DNA from: Pseudomonas fluorescens
GTDB lineage: Bacteria > Pseudomonadota > Gammaproteobacteria > Pseudomonadales > Pseudomonadaceae
DNA: 45,705 nucleotides
Direction: 5' to 3'
NCBI RefSeq assembly: GCF_902497625.1
Contig: NZ_CABVGX010000028.1
Span: forward strand, 35,113-80,817
Position numbers and translations under genes: made by a program. This document shows, piece after piece, positions 1 to 9,126 of the stretch. The notes beneath the pieces were generated by a model. It was not told where the DNA came from. It ran no database searches and worked only from the letters and a program-made list of their open reading frames with translations. Position 1 is the first letter of the stretch; each line of letters opens with the position of its first letter.

Positions 1-200
1 CCACAGATGCACCCTTGCCACAAAAGCCCCATCACCACAGATGCACCCTTGCCACAAAAGCCCCATCACCACAGATGCACCCTTGCCACAAAAGCCCCAT
101 CACCACAGATGCACCCTTGCCACAAAAGCCCCATCACCACAGATGCACCCTTGCCACAAAAGCCCCCATCACCACAGAAGTACTCTTGCCACAGCTCCCT
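1..200. repeat. Tandem array, 34-bp period (two 17-bp half-units)
   Basis: Near-identical 34-bp units begin at 1, 35, 69, 103 and 137, followed by a degenerate copy to about 200. Each unit splits into two related 17-bp halves, CCCCATCACCACAGATG and CACCCTTGCCACAAAAG. The short open frames across it (His/Pro/Lys-rich) only reflect the repeat; 34 is not a multiple of three, so every frame is read in turn. The half-unit matches the units at 44871-44990. The array continues past the left edge. The rest up to 295 is degenerate C-rich sequence with no gene. Confidence 0.9.
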
Positions 201-295
201 CAACACAGCCCCTTCACCACGGCCCCCCCACATAAATTCACACTCGAGATCACCCAACAGGCTCACCACTTGAGCTCGCTTTCCACAGGTCGGTG

Positions 296-1498
296 TCAGC
301 GGCGTGCGGTCTTGCTGATCGTCGCGCTGTTGTCGTGGATCAGCCGGGTGATCATCTCGTCGGCCTCGGCCAATTGACGGTCATACACCGTGGTGCTGAA
401 CGAAGCCTTTTGCGGCGGCTGTTGCGCCAGCACCGGGCCGCTCTGGTCGTGGAGGTCGACGTCGACCTGAGTCGACAAGCCAACGCGCAACGGGTGTTTG
501 GCCAGTTGCTCGGCGTTGATGTGAATCCGCACCGGCACCCGCTGCACGATCTTGATCCAGTTGCCGGTGGCGTTCTGCGCGGGCAACAGGGCAAACGCGC
601 TGCCGGTGCCGGCCCCGAGGCTGTCGATGGTGCCGCTGTATTTTACGTCGCTGCCGTACAGGTCGGCCTCAATGTCGACCGGTTGACCGATGCGCATGTC
701 CCGCAGCTGGGTTTCCTTGAAATTGGCGTCGATCCACAACTGATCCAGCGGAATCACCGCCATCAGCGCGGTACCCGGCTGCACCCGTTGACCGAGTTGC
801 ACGGTGCGTTTGGCAACATAACCGGTGACCGGCGCGATCAAGGTGCTGCGAGCGTTGGTCAAATACGCCTGGCGCAACTGCGCGGCGGCCGCCATCACGT
901 CGGGATGCGACGACACGACCGTGTCATCGACCAGCGCACTGCTGGTGTTGAGCTGCTGGCGAGCGTTGGCCAGGGCGTTTTGCGCCGAGGCCAGGTCATC
1001 GCGAGCGTGGGACAGTTCTTCCTGTGAAATCGCCCCGCCGGCGGCAAGACTCTTGCGCCGGTTGTAATTGTCCTGGGCTTTTTGCACTTCCGCCTGTTGC
1101 GCGTTGACCTGGGCTTTCATGCCGTCGACGTTGCTGTACAAACCGCGCACTTGCCGCACGGTGCGGGCCAGGTTGGCCTGGGCACTTTGCAGCCCGACCT
1201 GGGCATCATTCGGGTCGAAGTTGATCAACACCTGACCTTCGTGCACCAGATCGCCGTCATCCGCGCCAATGCTGACCACAGTGCCGGTTACCAGCGGAGT
1301 GATTTCCACCACGTTGCCGTTGACGTAGGCGTCGTCGGTACTTTCGTTCCAGCGCCCGTAGAGTTCGTGATAGGCCCAGACGCCGAGGCCGGCGAGCACC
1401 ACGACGACGGCCAGCACGATCAGCATGATCTTGCGTTTGCGCGGGTTGCTGGTGTCTGGGTTGTTGCCAGGAGCTTGTGGGTTTTCTGCAGTGGCCAT
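296..1498 (-). CDS. HlyD/EmrA-family membrane fusion protein of a multidrug efflux pump
   Basis: This periplasmic adaptor links an inner-membrane exporter to an outer-membrane channel. Residues about 20-45 form one inner-membrane anchor, followed by a biotinyl-lipoyl-like segment, a long Ala/Gln-rich coiled-coil hairpin (about 95-200) and a beta-barrel part containing GYVAKRTVQLGQRVQPG. At about 400 aa it has the usual EmrA length. The first ATG (1504) overlaps the upstream stop as TAATG, but AAGG is only 2 nt from it; the second ATG (1498) has AAGG 8 nt away, so I prefer 1498. It is the third gene of a marR-OMF-hlyD operon. The EmrB/DHA2 permease expected next is not in the window: a repeat array begins almost at its stop codon. 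Substrate unknown. Confidence 0.9.
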   Translation of the reverse strand: MATAENPQAPGNNPDTSNPRKRKIMLIVLAVVVVLAGLGVWAYHELYGRWNESTDDAYVNGNVVEITPLVTGTVVSIGADDGDLVHEGQVLINFDPNDAQVGLQSAQANLARTVRQVRGLYSNVDGMKAQVNAQQAEVQKAQDNYNRRKSLAAGGAISQEELSHARDDLASAQNALANARQQLNTSSALVDDTVVSSHPDVMAAAAQLRQAYLTNARSTLIAPVTGYVAKRTVQLGQRVQPGTALMAVIPLDQLWIDANFKETQLRDMRIGQPVDIEADLYGSDVKYSGTIDSLGAGTGSAFALLPAQNATGNWIKIVQRVPVRIHINAEQLAKHPLRVGLSTQVDVDLHDQSGPVLAQQPPQKASFSTTVYDRQLAEADEMITRLIHDNSATISKTARR

Positions 1499-1503
1499 GA
1501 CCA

Positions 1504-2982
1504 TTACCTTGGAAGTGTTGTGCTGCGTGGCGGATTAACGTCGGCGGCGGTCAGGGTTTCGCCCTGAAACCCACCCCCCAACGCCTGCATCAGCTGAATC
1601 GACAGGTCGATCTGTTCGGCATTCAGGTTGGCCAATTGGCGCTGGGCCTGAAGCAATTGCTGTTCGATGCTCAACACGTCGAGGTAATTGCCGATGCCGG
1701 AGCCATAACGCTGGACCACGGTGTTGTAGGAATCCCGGGCAATGTCGGTGGCGTGCTGTTGCGCACCGATCTGCCGGGCGATGTCGCGCAACTGGTTGAT
1801 CGTGTCACTGACGTCCCCGAGGGCACGCACCAGGCTTTTGTTGTACTGCGCCACCGCGAGATCGTAGTCGGCGTCGCGAGAATCGAGGTCGGCGCGCAAG
1901 CGGCCGCCGTCGAAAATCGGCAGTGAGATCGTCGGCCCGACATTGAAGAAACGGCTGGCCGAACCAAACATCGCATCGCCCAGCAACGACTCGACCCCGG
2001 CCGCCGCGCTCAGGTTGAGGTTGGGATAGAAGCGGGTTTTGCCGGCATCGATATTCCTGCTCGCAGCTTCGACCCGCCACCGCGCAGCGACGAGGTCCGG
2101 TCGGCGCCCGAGCAGTTCGGCCGGCAGCACCGACGGCAGCGCTACCGCGCTGGCCTGCAGGACTTTCGGGCGGGCAATCTCGTTGCCGCGATCCGGCCCT
2201 TTGCCAAGTAGCACCGCCAAGGCGATTTTCGCCGTCTGCAGGCGTTTCTCGGCGTCGATCAGGCTGGCTTCGGACGTGGCGGCAAGGCTTTCGGTCTGCT
2301 GGAACTGGTAATCGCTGTCGATCCCGGCGCTCAAGCGACGCTGGCTCAGTTCCAGCATTTGCCGGGTCCGTTTCAGGTCTTCGCTGGCGAGGTCGTGAAC
2401 AATGTGCGCCTGGCCGAGATCGCTGTAAGCGCGGGCGACGTCGGCGGACAGGGTCAACTGCGCGGCCTGCTGGTCGACTTCGGCGGCACGGGCCTCGCCC
2501 AACGCCGCTTCCCAGGCAGCTCTCTGACCGCCCCAGAGATCGAAGTTGTAATTGAAACTGGCGCCGAGGTTGCGCAAGGTCGAATACGCCCCGCCCTGCC
2601 CCCTTGGGTCCTGATCACGGGCCAGACGCGAACGGCTGACGCCCGCGCTGGCATCCACCGTCGGCATGCGTTCGGCGTTGGCCGCGTAAGCGGCGGCGCT
2701 GGCCTGATGGGCACGGGCGTCGGCGATCTGCATGTCGGGACTGTCCTGCAAGGCTTCACGGATCAGGCCGTCGAGCTGCGGGTCGCCGAGGCTTTGCCAC
2801 CAGTCGCTTTTCGGCCAGGCGGCTGGGGACAGGGTGACACCGCTGAGCGATTGGCCGGCCTTGAGGTTTTTCGCGTCGAGGCTGACGCCTTCGGTGTTCA
2901 AGCCGCTGTAACTGGCGCAACCGGCCAGGGTCATGGCCAACAGCACCAGACTGAAGCCGCTGCGCAAGAGTTTACTGTTCAT
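1504..2982 (-). CDS. NodT/OprM-type outer-membrane efflux lipoprotein
   Basis: This is an outer-membrane factor of a tripartite efflux system, 492 aa. It has a lipoprotein signal peptide with lipobox LAGC (acylated Cys22), then two outer-membrane-efflux-protein repeats rich in Ala/Gln coiled coil; RRPDLVAARWRVEAA is typical of the second repeat. The start ATG overlaps the MarR stop as ATGA and its own stop overlaps the downstream adaptor, so the three genes are translationally coupled. It should form the trimeric exit duct for the HlyD protein. The family is certain; the exported substrate cannot be read from the sequence. Confidence 0.92.
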   Translation of the reverse strand: MNSKLLRSGFSLVLLAMTLAGCASYSGLNTEGVSLDAKNLKAGQSLSGVTLSPAAWPKSDWWQSLGDPQLDGLIREALQDSPDMQIADARAHQASAAAYAANAERMPTVDASAGVSRSRLARDQDPRGQGGAYSTLRNLGASFNYNFDLWGGQRAAWEAALGEARAAEVDQQAAQLTLSADVARAYSDLGQAHIVHDLASEDLKRTRQMLELSQRRLSAGIDSDYQFQQTESLAATSEASLIDAEKRLQTAKIALAVLLGKGPDRGNEIARPKVLQASAVALPSVLPAELLGRRPDLVAARWRVEAASRNIDAGKTRFYPNLNLSAAAGVESLLGDAMFGSASRFFNVGPTISLPIFDGGRLRADLDSRDADYDLAVAQYNKSLVRALGDVSDTINQLRDIARQIGAQQHATDIARDSYNTVVQRYGSGIGNYLDVLSIEQQLLQAQRQLANLNAEQIDLSIQLMQALGGGFQGETLTAADVNPPRSTTLPR

Positions 2983-3452
2983 GGTTTGCCTACCCGCAAC
3001 AGGGTGATCGAATCACCCGCTGCTACCAGGATTTTCTGCAGAATGTTTTCGAGGGTTTTCAGTTCTTCGGCGCTGATGGCACCAGCCAGTTCATTCATCG
3101 CATCGGCGCCAATCTCGGGCAGACGGTCGGTCAGTTGCTGACCTTGCTCAGTAAGCACCAGTTGCACCTGGCGGCGATCGGCGGCAGAACGTTGGCGGGC
3201 GAGGAAGCCTTTCTGTTCCAGACGATCAAGCATGCGCGTCATCGATCCGCTGTCGATCGACAAATGCCGGCACAACTCGGCCGGCGTATCGACCCCCATC
3301 TGCGCCATGATGATCAACACTTTGAACTGCGCAGCGGTGATGCCATGCGGTTCCATGTGCGTGTCGAGGATCCGGTCCTTGAGCAACGCGGCCCGCCCGA
3401 GCAACAGGCCGAGGTGGCAGTTTTTGAATTCGTCGGGCGTGAAGTGCTTCAT
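2979..3452 (-). CDS. MarR-family transcriptional regulator
   Basis: A winged-helix repressor of 157 aa, the usual MarR length. The middle holds the DNA-binding part (LCRHLSIDSGSMTRMLDRLE recognition region, then the wing with RQRSAADRRQVQLVLTEQG). It is the first gene of the efflux operon and overlaps the next gene by ATGA. Two perfect CTGCCTAGGCAG palindromes upstream fit autorepression: one between likely -35 and -10 boxes and the other just downstream. MarR proteins of this kind normally release DNA when they bind a phenolic or other drug-like ligand, so it probably controls the pump by substrate induction; the ligand is unknown. Confidence 0.92.
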   Translation of the reverse strand: MKHFTPDEFKNCHLGLLLGRAALLKDRILDTHMEPHGITAAQFKVLIIMAQMGVDTPAELCRHLSIDSGSMTRMLDRLEQKGFLARQRSAADRRQVQLVLTEQGQQLTDRLPEIGADAMNELAGAISAEELKTLENILQKILVAAGDSITLLRVGKP

Positions 3453-3467
3453 CCGGTCACCGATTAG

Positions 3468-3479
3468 CTGCCTAGGCAG
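3468..3479. promoter_or_regulatory. Probable MarR operator, proximal palindrome
   Basis: Perfect 12-bp palindrome CTGCCTAGGCAG in the 5' leader of the marR gene, 15 bp before its ATG. The same 12 bp recur 33 bp upstream (3501-3512), about three helical turns away, so two dimers would bind the same face of the DNA. Confidence 0.75.
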
Positions 3480-3494
3480 AGAATGTATGACGAG

Positions 3495-3522
3495 ATGTTA
3501 CTGCCTAGGCAGCGAATGTCAA
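3495..3522 (-). promoter_or_regulatory. marR efflux operon promoter with operator in the spacer
   Basis: On the minus strand TTGACA (3522-3517) and TAACAT (3500-3495) are 16 bp apart and fit a sigma-70 promoter. The palindrome CTGCCTAGGCAG fills 3501-3512, inside the spacer, where a bound repressor would block RNA polymerase. The boxes are read by eye. Confidence 0.65.
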
Positions 3523-3572
3523 CGCAATAGTTAGCTTGCTTTGTATTTTACTGATAAGTGGTCGGACACGAT

Positions 3573-3660
3573 CATAAGATCGCAGCCTGCGGCAGCTCCC
3601 ACAGGATCGCGTTGAACACGATTCTGTAGGAGCTGCCGAAGGCTGCGATCCTTTGATCTT
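3573..3660. repeat. REPIN, GTAGGAGCTGCCG family
   Basis: Two inverted arms (gatcgcagcctgcggcag and the complementary arm with ctgccgaaggctgcgatc) flank a short AT-richer loop. The element fills the gap between the marR promoter and the 3' end of tamB. The same family recurs at 32110-32190, 37734-37810 and 42249-42332. It may serve as a transcription stop for tamB. Confidence 0.85.
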
Positions 3661-3667
3661 GAGGGGG

Positions 3668-6600
3668 CTAAAAATCGCGCTTGTAGAAGATATCCAGCGA
3701 ACTCGCGACGCCGCCCGCTGCTTCGAGGTAGACCTTCTTGCTTAACTTGTAGCGCAAGGCAATGGTGTTGGCCGGTTCGAATACGCCGACGCCGTAACGC
3801 AGGCTGAGTTTATCGGTGATGTTGCCGCTGGCCACCACGCTGGTGGCGTCGCCACTGCCCTCGGTGTCGAGCTGGAAGTCTTGAATGCCAAGGTTCTTCG
3901 CCATGCTGCTGGTCACCCCCGAACTGCCCATCAGCCCTAACCCCAAGGCTGCCTGGGCGAGCATGTTGTTGTCTTCTCCGGTGGTGCTCAGCGGTCGGCC
4001 CAGCACCAGGTACGACAACGCCTGTTCCTGGCTCATCGCCGGCTCGGAGAAAATCTGCGTGGTCGGCTGTTCGGCGCTGCCGCTCAGGCGGATACCGGCA
4101 ATGACATCGTCGGTCTGGCGAATCGCTTCGATGTCCAGGTAGGGTTGATCCAGCGGTCCGGCAAACAGCAGTCGCGCACGCCGCACCGTCAAGCGCTGCC
4201 CATAGGCGCGATAACGGCCATCGTTGAGCCACAGCTCGCCGCGCGTGTCCATGTTGTCGCCGATGTGTACGCGCCCTTTCAGGTTGGCGGTCAGGCCGAA
4301 TCCGCTGAAGCTGAGTTTGTCGTCGCCTACCACTACGTCAACGTCCATCGCCATGGCCATCGGCGGTTTGCCCTCCTCGGTCTGCGCACCAATGATGACC
4401 GTATCGTCGGATACCTTGACCGTTGACGGCGGCAACTCGCGCACCGTGATCTCGCCGCGCGGCACCAGGACCGTGCCGGCAATCGCCAGCTTGTCGTCCT
4501 TCAGCGAAATCTTCAGGTCCGGTGCCACTTCAAGCTTGGCGTAGGGTTCAACGGTGACCGGCAACTGTGTGCCCTTGAGCGCCAGGTCCACCAGCAACGC
4601 CTGACCCCAGGCGATATCGCCGGTCAGGCTGCCCTGACCGGTCTTGCCACTTTTCCAGCCACCATTGAGCTGTACGGTTTCACCGGCAATCAGCGCTTTC
4701 ACCTGCAAGTCCCGCAGTTCCATCGGCAATTCCGGGCCGGACACTTCGCCGTCGCTGAGCAGCAGATTGCCGTTGACCAGCGGCGCCATCAGCCCGCCGG
4801 ACAACGTGCCGCTACCGTTCAAGTGACCGTTCAGCGTTTCCACCATCGGTACAAACGGCCGCACCACTGACAAATCCAGACCGCTGAGACGGAAGGAACC
4901 GCTCAGCGGCTTGTCGGCCGGCATTGGATTGATCTGCGCCTGAACCATCAGTTCACCGAGTTTGCCACCGACAAAATTGAGGTCGGTGTCGATACGTTTC
5001 GGCGTCAGTTTGCTGGTGAGTTTCAGCGTCTGGTACGGAAAATCCAGCCACTGCCCTTTGTCGCGCATGCGAAGCATACCGCCGCTGGCGTCAACGCTGA
5101 TCTGGCCGTTCGGGCCGCTGGCCGGCAGATCGAGTTGCAGGTCGGCATTCAGCCGGCCCCGCCAGGCGAGATCCTTGGGCATCCATTGCGCCAGGCTTTC
5201 AATCGGGAACTGCTTGAGCTGATAACGCAGTTTCGGTTCCGGCATCAGGCGCTGGTCCTGGCCACACAGGCTGGCGGCACCGGATAGCCAGCAATGCGCG
5301 CCGAGGTTGATTTGACCGTCGGCCAGGCGTTCAAGCTTTGCCGGACTTTTAAGTTTCCAGTCCTGACCTCCAGCCTGAACAGCGCCACTGGCAAGGCGAC
5401 CACGCCAGTTACCTTGATCCAGCACGCCGTCGAGGCCGAGCGCCAACTTCAGCTTCGGCCCCAGCAAATCCAGGCTCAGCTTCTGTTTCTTGATATCGCC
5501 CTGAGCGCTGGCGGTCAGGGTGCCCAGCGAGGTTTCACCAGCCTGAATGGCGCTGCCCTTGAGATCGATATTCGCCCGCTGCGCGCTGTCGAGTGTCGCG
5601 TCGAGGTTGAGGCGTTGCAGACTGTTGTCTTCGAAGGCCAGTTGCGTGCCTTGCAGGGCGAGCTTGCCTTGCGGCGCCTTGAGCGTACCGGCGACATCGA
5701 CGCGGCCATTGAGCTGACCGCGCAATTGCGGCCAGAGCTGGGCCAGGCGCGACAACTTGATGTCGATCTGCCCGGCCAGCTTCTGTTGCAGGCTGCCCTT
5801 GCCCGTGATGCTGTTGTCGCCCAGACGAATCTGCAAGGCGCTGAGCGTCCACTGCTCACCGCCGCCATCGGCCTTGGCCTGGATCACCGCCGGCTGTCCG
5901 CGCAGTTTGCCCTTCAAATCCAGGTCCGCATTCAGGCTGAGTTTTTCGTCCTTCAGCTCGCCTGTGCTGCGCAGCGGCCCAGCCAGGGTGCCGGGCAATT
6001 CGGCCACCCAATAAGCCGGGTCGATTGCCGACAAATCGAGCGCGGTGTCCCAGGCAATGCCGTCGGCAAATTGCAGGTTCAGGTGCCCGTCGGCTTTGCC
6101 CTGCCCGGCCACCAATTGCAATTGTTGCAAATGGATTTTCGTCAGGTCGCCGGCAAACGGGCTGGTCAGGCTGAACGCTCCAGCCGGACCATCCAGCGCC
6201 GCCTTGAAGTTGCCGAGGTAGTTGCCGTCGGTGTAAGACACTTCGCCGTTGAAACTGCGCAGCGCCACCGCCGGCTCGTCAATCAGCGGATAAAGGCTGT
6301 GCCACGGGAAGTCCAGCCAGTCGATTTTTGCCGTGGCGCTGAGGCCTTTGCTCCAGTCGACAGCGCCGCTGAGCTTGAGGTTTTGTTTGTCGTTGGCGCT
6401 CAGGTCAAGGCCCGCAATTTGCGCGCCGCTGGCGTCGACTTTGCCTTGCAGCAACAACGCGATCGGGCCTTTTTCCGCTGGCAGCGTGGCGGCGCCATTC
6501 AACTGGTAACCCTTTTTCAGGTCACCCTCGCCGGTGAGTTCCACATTATTGAGTTGCAAGGTGTCGGGCAAATCGGCAACCGGTTTGAAGCCGCTGGCGG

Positions 6601-7336
6601 TGATGCGTACCTTGGCCGGCAGGTTTTCCACCAGGGGCTGTAACTCGCCGGTGAGTTTCCCATCCAGGTAACCGCTGCTGTCGGCGCTGAGATTGAGGGT
6701 TTTCAGCAGGTTGCCGTCCACTTTCAAATTCAGCGACCATGGTTGCGGTGCCGGCAGGGTCAGTTTGCCCTCGGCTTTCAGAGGCCAGTCGCCCGACGGT
6801 TGCAGCAAGCCGGACAAATCAAGACTCAGCTCATCGCGCTGCAATCGCACCGAATCGATCTGCAGACCTTGTTCGGTCCAGTGCGCCGCCAGTTGCAGCC
6901 CTCTCAGTTCTTCGCTGCCGTTAAATATCAGGCTGCCGATCTGCACGTCGCCCAGTTCCAGCGTCAAGGGCAACTTCAAGTCCGGCAAGGTGATCGGCCC
7001 GCTGCTTTCGTCTTCCGGTCCCGGCGGCAATTGCAGGCTGATCTGATCGGCTTTCAGTTGCTCGATGCACAAGGTCATGCGCAGCAGGCACGCCGGTGAC
7101 CAGGCGAAAATCGTTTTGCTCAGTTCGACGCGGCTGGTGTCCTGCTGCCAGACCAAGTGGTCGGCGCTCCACTGCCCGCCGAGCCGGCCCTGAAAATTGT
7201 CAACGCTCAAACCCGGCACCCAACCCAGCGCCCAGCGACTGCCGGTCGCGGAGCCCAGCACCGTCGCCAGCGTCAGGATGATCAGCATCAGCAGCGTAAA
7301 AATCGCCAGCAGCGTTATCTTCAAACCACGCGTCAC
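3668..7336 (-). CDS. tamB: Translocation and assembly module protein TamB
   Basis: A very large (1222 aa) AsmA/TamB-like protein spanning the periplasm. Residues 5-27 form a single N-terminal membrane anchor. A long beta-rich body with repeated short amphipathic strands makes the hydrophobic groove typical of this family, and the C-terminal 300 or so residues are the TamB (DUF490) domain, ending in FYKRDF. With TamA it helps insert some outer-membrane proteins, and TamB-type proteins are also implicated in phospholipid transport to the outer membrane. It starts with GTG overlapping the tamA stop (GTGA), so the pair is co-translated. Length compares well with E. coli TamB. Confidence 0.93.
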   Translation of the reverse strand: MTRGLKITLLAIFTLLMLIILTLATVLGSATGSRWALGWVPGLSVDNFQGRLGGQWSADHLVWQQDTSRVELSKTIFAWSPACLLRMTLCIEQLKADQISLQLPPGPEDESSGPITLPDLKLPLTLELGDVQIGSLIFNGSEELRGLQLAAHWTEQGLQIDSVRLQRDELSLDLSGLLQPSGDWPLKAEGKLTLPAPQPWSLNLKVDGNLLKTLNLSADSSGYLDGKLTGELQPLVENLPAKVRITASGFKPVADLPDTLQLNNVELTGEGDLKKGYQLNGAATLPAEKGPIALLLQGKVDASGAQIAGLDLSANDKQNLKLSGAVDWSKGLSATAKIDWLDFPWHSLYPLIDEPAVALRSFNGEVSYTDGNYLGNFKAALDGPAGAFSLTSPFAGDLTKIHLQQLQLVAGQGKADGHLNLQFADGIAWDTALDLSAIDPAYWVAELPGTLAGPLRSTGELKDEKLSLNADLDLKGKLRGQPAVIQAKADGGGEQWTLSALQIRLGDNSITGKGSLQQKLAGQIDIKLSRLAQLWPQLRGQLNGRVDVAGTLKAPQGKLALQGTQLAFEDNSLQRLNLDATLDSAQRANIDLKGSAIQAGETSLGTLTASAQGDIKKQKLSLDLLGPKLKLALGLDGVLDQGNWRGRLASGAVQAGGQDWKLKSPAKLERLADGQINLGAHCWLSGAASLCGQDQRLMPEPKLRYQLKQFPIESLAQWMPKDLAWRGRLNADLQLDLPASGPNGQISVDASGGMLRMRDKGQWLDFPYQTLKLTSKLTPKRIDTDLNFVGGKLGELMVQAQINPMPADKPLSGSFRLSGLDLSVVRPFVPMVETLNGHLNGSGTLSGGLMAPLVNGNLLLSDGEVSGPELPMELRDLQVKALIAGETVQLNGGWKSGKTGQGSLTGDIAWGQALLVDLALKGTQLPVTVEPYAKLEVAPDLKISLKDDKLAIAGTVLVPRGEITVRELPPSTVKVSDDTVIIGAQTEEGKPPMAMAMDVDVVVGDDKLSFSGFGLTANLKGRVHIGDNMDTRGELWLNDGRYRAYGQRLTVRRARLLFAGPLDQPYLDIEAIRQTDDVIAGIRLSGSAEQPTTQIFSEPAMSQEQALSYLVLGRPLSTTGEDNNMLAQAALGLGLMGSSGVTSSMAKNLGIQDFQLDTEGSGDATSVVASGNITDKLSLRYGVGVFEPANTIALRYKLSKKVYLEAAGGVASSLDIFYKRDF

Positions 7337-9060
7337 AGCTCAGGCCCCATGGAAAAGTGCAACCGAATGCCGCCTTCATCGTCCAGCGCATGGGCCAGGT
7401 CAAGGCGAATCGGCCCCACCGGTGAGACCCAGCGCACGCCCACACCAACGCCAGTCTTGAGGTCCGGCAGGTCGAGCGAATTGAATGAATTGCCCTGGTC
7501 GACGAACGTCGCGACTCGCCACTTCTCGGCCACCGAATACTGATATTCGACGCTGCCTGCAATCATGTAGCGACCACCGATGCGGTCGCCGTCAGAGTTC
7601 TCCGGCGACAGGCTCTGGTAGTCATAGCCACGCACGCTCTGATCGCCACCGGCGAAGAAACGCAGCGACGGCGGCACTGATTTGTAGCCGTTGGTGGCAC
7701 TGCCGCCGACCTGCACCCGACCGAGCAGACGGTGTTTGTCGAACACCGTTGTCAGGCCTTTGACCAGCGCGGTTCCGTATAACAGGTTGGTGTCGGAGCC
7801 CAGCCCTTCCTTGGCCACTTTGGTTTCGAATTGCAGACGGTAGCCGTTATGCGGGTCGATGCGGTTGTCGCTTTTCAGGTAGGAATAACTGACGCCAGGC
7901 ATCAGCAACGTGCTCAAACCGGAATCATCACCGAGCCGATATTCTTCGCGCTGCCATTTCAGCGACACCACGCGCTGCCAGCCGCTGGGCAATTTGCTGT
8001 GCCATTCCGGGCCAAGCGTCAGCAGTTTGCTGAGGCTGTCCTTGTCGGCGATTTCTTCGCTCTGATAACCGCCGGCGAAGCGCAGCTTGTCGGTCAACGG
8101 CGGGTCCAGCGGGATGTCGTAAAACAGGCCGACGTTCTGCCGTGGCGCGGAGATCTCGGTTTCCCAGCCGTAGCTGTGGCCCTGCGGGTTGACCCAGTGG
8201 CGCGTCCAGTTGGCTTTGACCCGTGGGCCGACGTCGGTCGAATAGCCGACACCCAGGCCCAGGGTGCGTGGCTTGCGGGTTTCGAGTTTGACGTCGACCG
8301 GAATCACATTCTGCTTTGAAGCGGTGGGTGCCGCATCCACACGCACGCCTTCGAAATAGCCGCTCGACTGCAGCGCCTGACTGAGTTCGGCAATCAGTTC
8401 TGAGTCATAGGGCGCACCGCTCTTGAACGGCACCATGCGTTGCAGCAAGTCTTCATCAAACGGCGTGTCGCCTTCGAAGCTGACGTTGCCGAGGGTATAA
8501 CGCGGACCGCTGTCGTAGACCAACTCGATGTCGGCCACACCGGCGCGCGGGTCGACGGCCAGTTTCTGGCGGGTGAAACGTCCGCTGAAAAAACCGTAGC
8601 GCGAGGCTTGATTCTGGATCAGCCGCTTGGCGTCTTCGTATTGGCCATGGTTGAGTACGGCGCCGGTTTTCAGCGCAGCACTTTTGGGTAAACGAAAGGA
8701 TTTGAGGCTGGCCGCCGGGCCATCGACGCGCAAGGTGACATTGCGCAGGTGCACCGGCTCGCCGGGGGCGATATTCAGGATCAGGTGCGGGATTTTACCA
8801 CCGGTCACGCTGCTGTCGATTTGCGGCTGATAATAACCCAGGGCCTGGGCGGCTTTGCGCGCCTGTTCTTCAGCGCCACGACTGAAGCGCAGCAAGGCCT
8901 CTTCGTCGCGATCGCCGAGACTGCCGATATAGCCCTCTATATTGGCCTTGAGCTCATCGTTGGACGGTTTGATCCGTACATCCAATTCGCTTTGCGCCAG
9001 CGCCGCGCAGCTGGTGATCAGCATCAGCACGCCGCTGGTAATTCTTCGTGGAAACTTCAT
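7333..9060 (-). CDS. tamA: Translocation and assembly module protein TamA (Omp85 family)
   Basis: An outer-membrane Omp85-family protein of 575 aa. Residues 1-22 are a signal peptide ending CAALA. POTRA domains occupy roughly 23-265, and a 16-strand beta barrel fills the C-terminal half, with the family's VRGY motif in a conserved lid loop (SVRGYDYQS). TamA is BamA-like and acts with the inner-membrane-anchored TamB. Start ATG at 9060 is followed by a clear signal peptide. The reading frame overlaps tamB by 4 nt. Size and order match tamAB of other Pseudomonas. Confidence 0.94.
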   Translation of the reverse strand: MKFPRRITSGVLMLITSCAALAQSELDVRIKPSNDELKANIEGYIGSLGDRDEEALLRFSRGAEEQARKAAQALGYYQPQIDSSVTGGKIPHLILNIAPGEPVHLRNVTLRVDGPAASLKSFRLPKSAALKTGAVLNHGQYEDAKRLIQNQASRYGFFSGRFTRQKLAVDPRAGVADIELVYDSGPRYTLGNVSFEGDTPFDEDLLQRMVPFKSGAPYDSELIAELSQALQSSGYFEGVRVDAAPTASKQNVIPVDVKLETRKPRTLGLGVGYSTDVGPRVKANWTRHWVNPQGHSYGWETEISAPRQNVGLFYDIPLDPPLTDKLRFAGGYQSEEIADKDSLSKLLTLGPEWHSKLPSGWQRVVSLKWQREEYRLGDDSGLSTLLMPGVSYSYLKSDNRIDPHNGYRLQFETKVAKEGLGSDTNLLYGTALVKGLTTVFDKHRLLGRVQVGGSATNGYKSVPPSLRFFAGGDQSVRGYDYQSLSPENSDGDRIGGRYMIAGSVEYQYSVAEKWRVATFVDQGNSFNSLDLPDLKTGVGVGVRWVSPVGPIRLDLAHALDDEGGIRLHFSMGPEL

Positions 9061-9126
9061 AGGCGGATGCTATCACGAGCTTGAGCGCGTGATAGAGATC
9101 GACATGTAAGGAAAGGCTCAAAATCC

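Noticed and set aside
7..377. Several His/Pro/Lys-rich open frames on the plus strand over the left array
   Set aside because: They arise from a 34-bp tandem repeat read in all frames; no Shine-Dalgarno or family similarity.
5294..6643. A 449-codon open frame antisense to tamB
   Set aside because: It is a shadow of the tamB codons; no family motif and no start signal.
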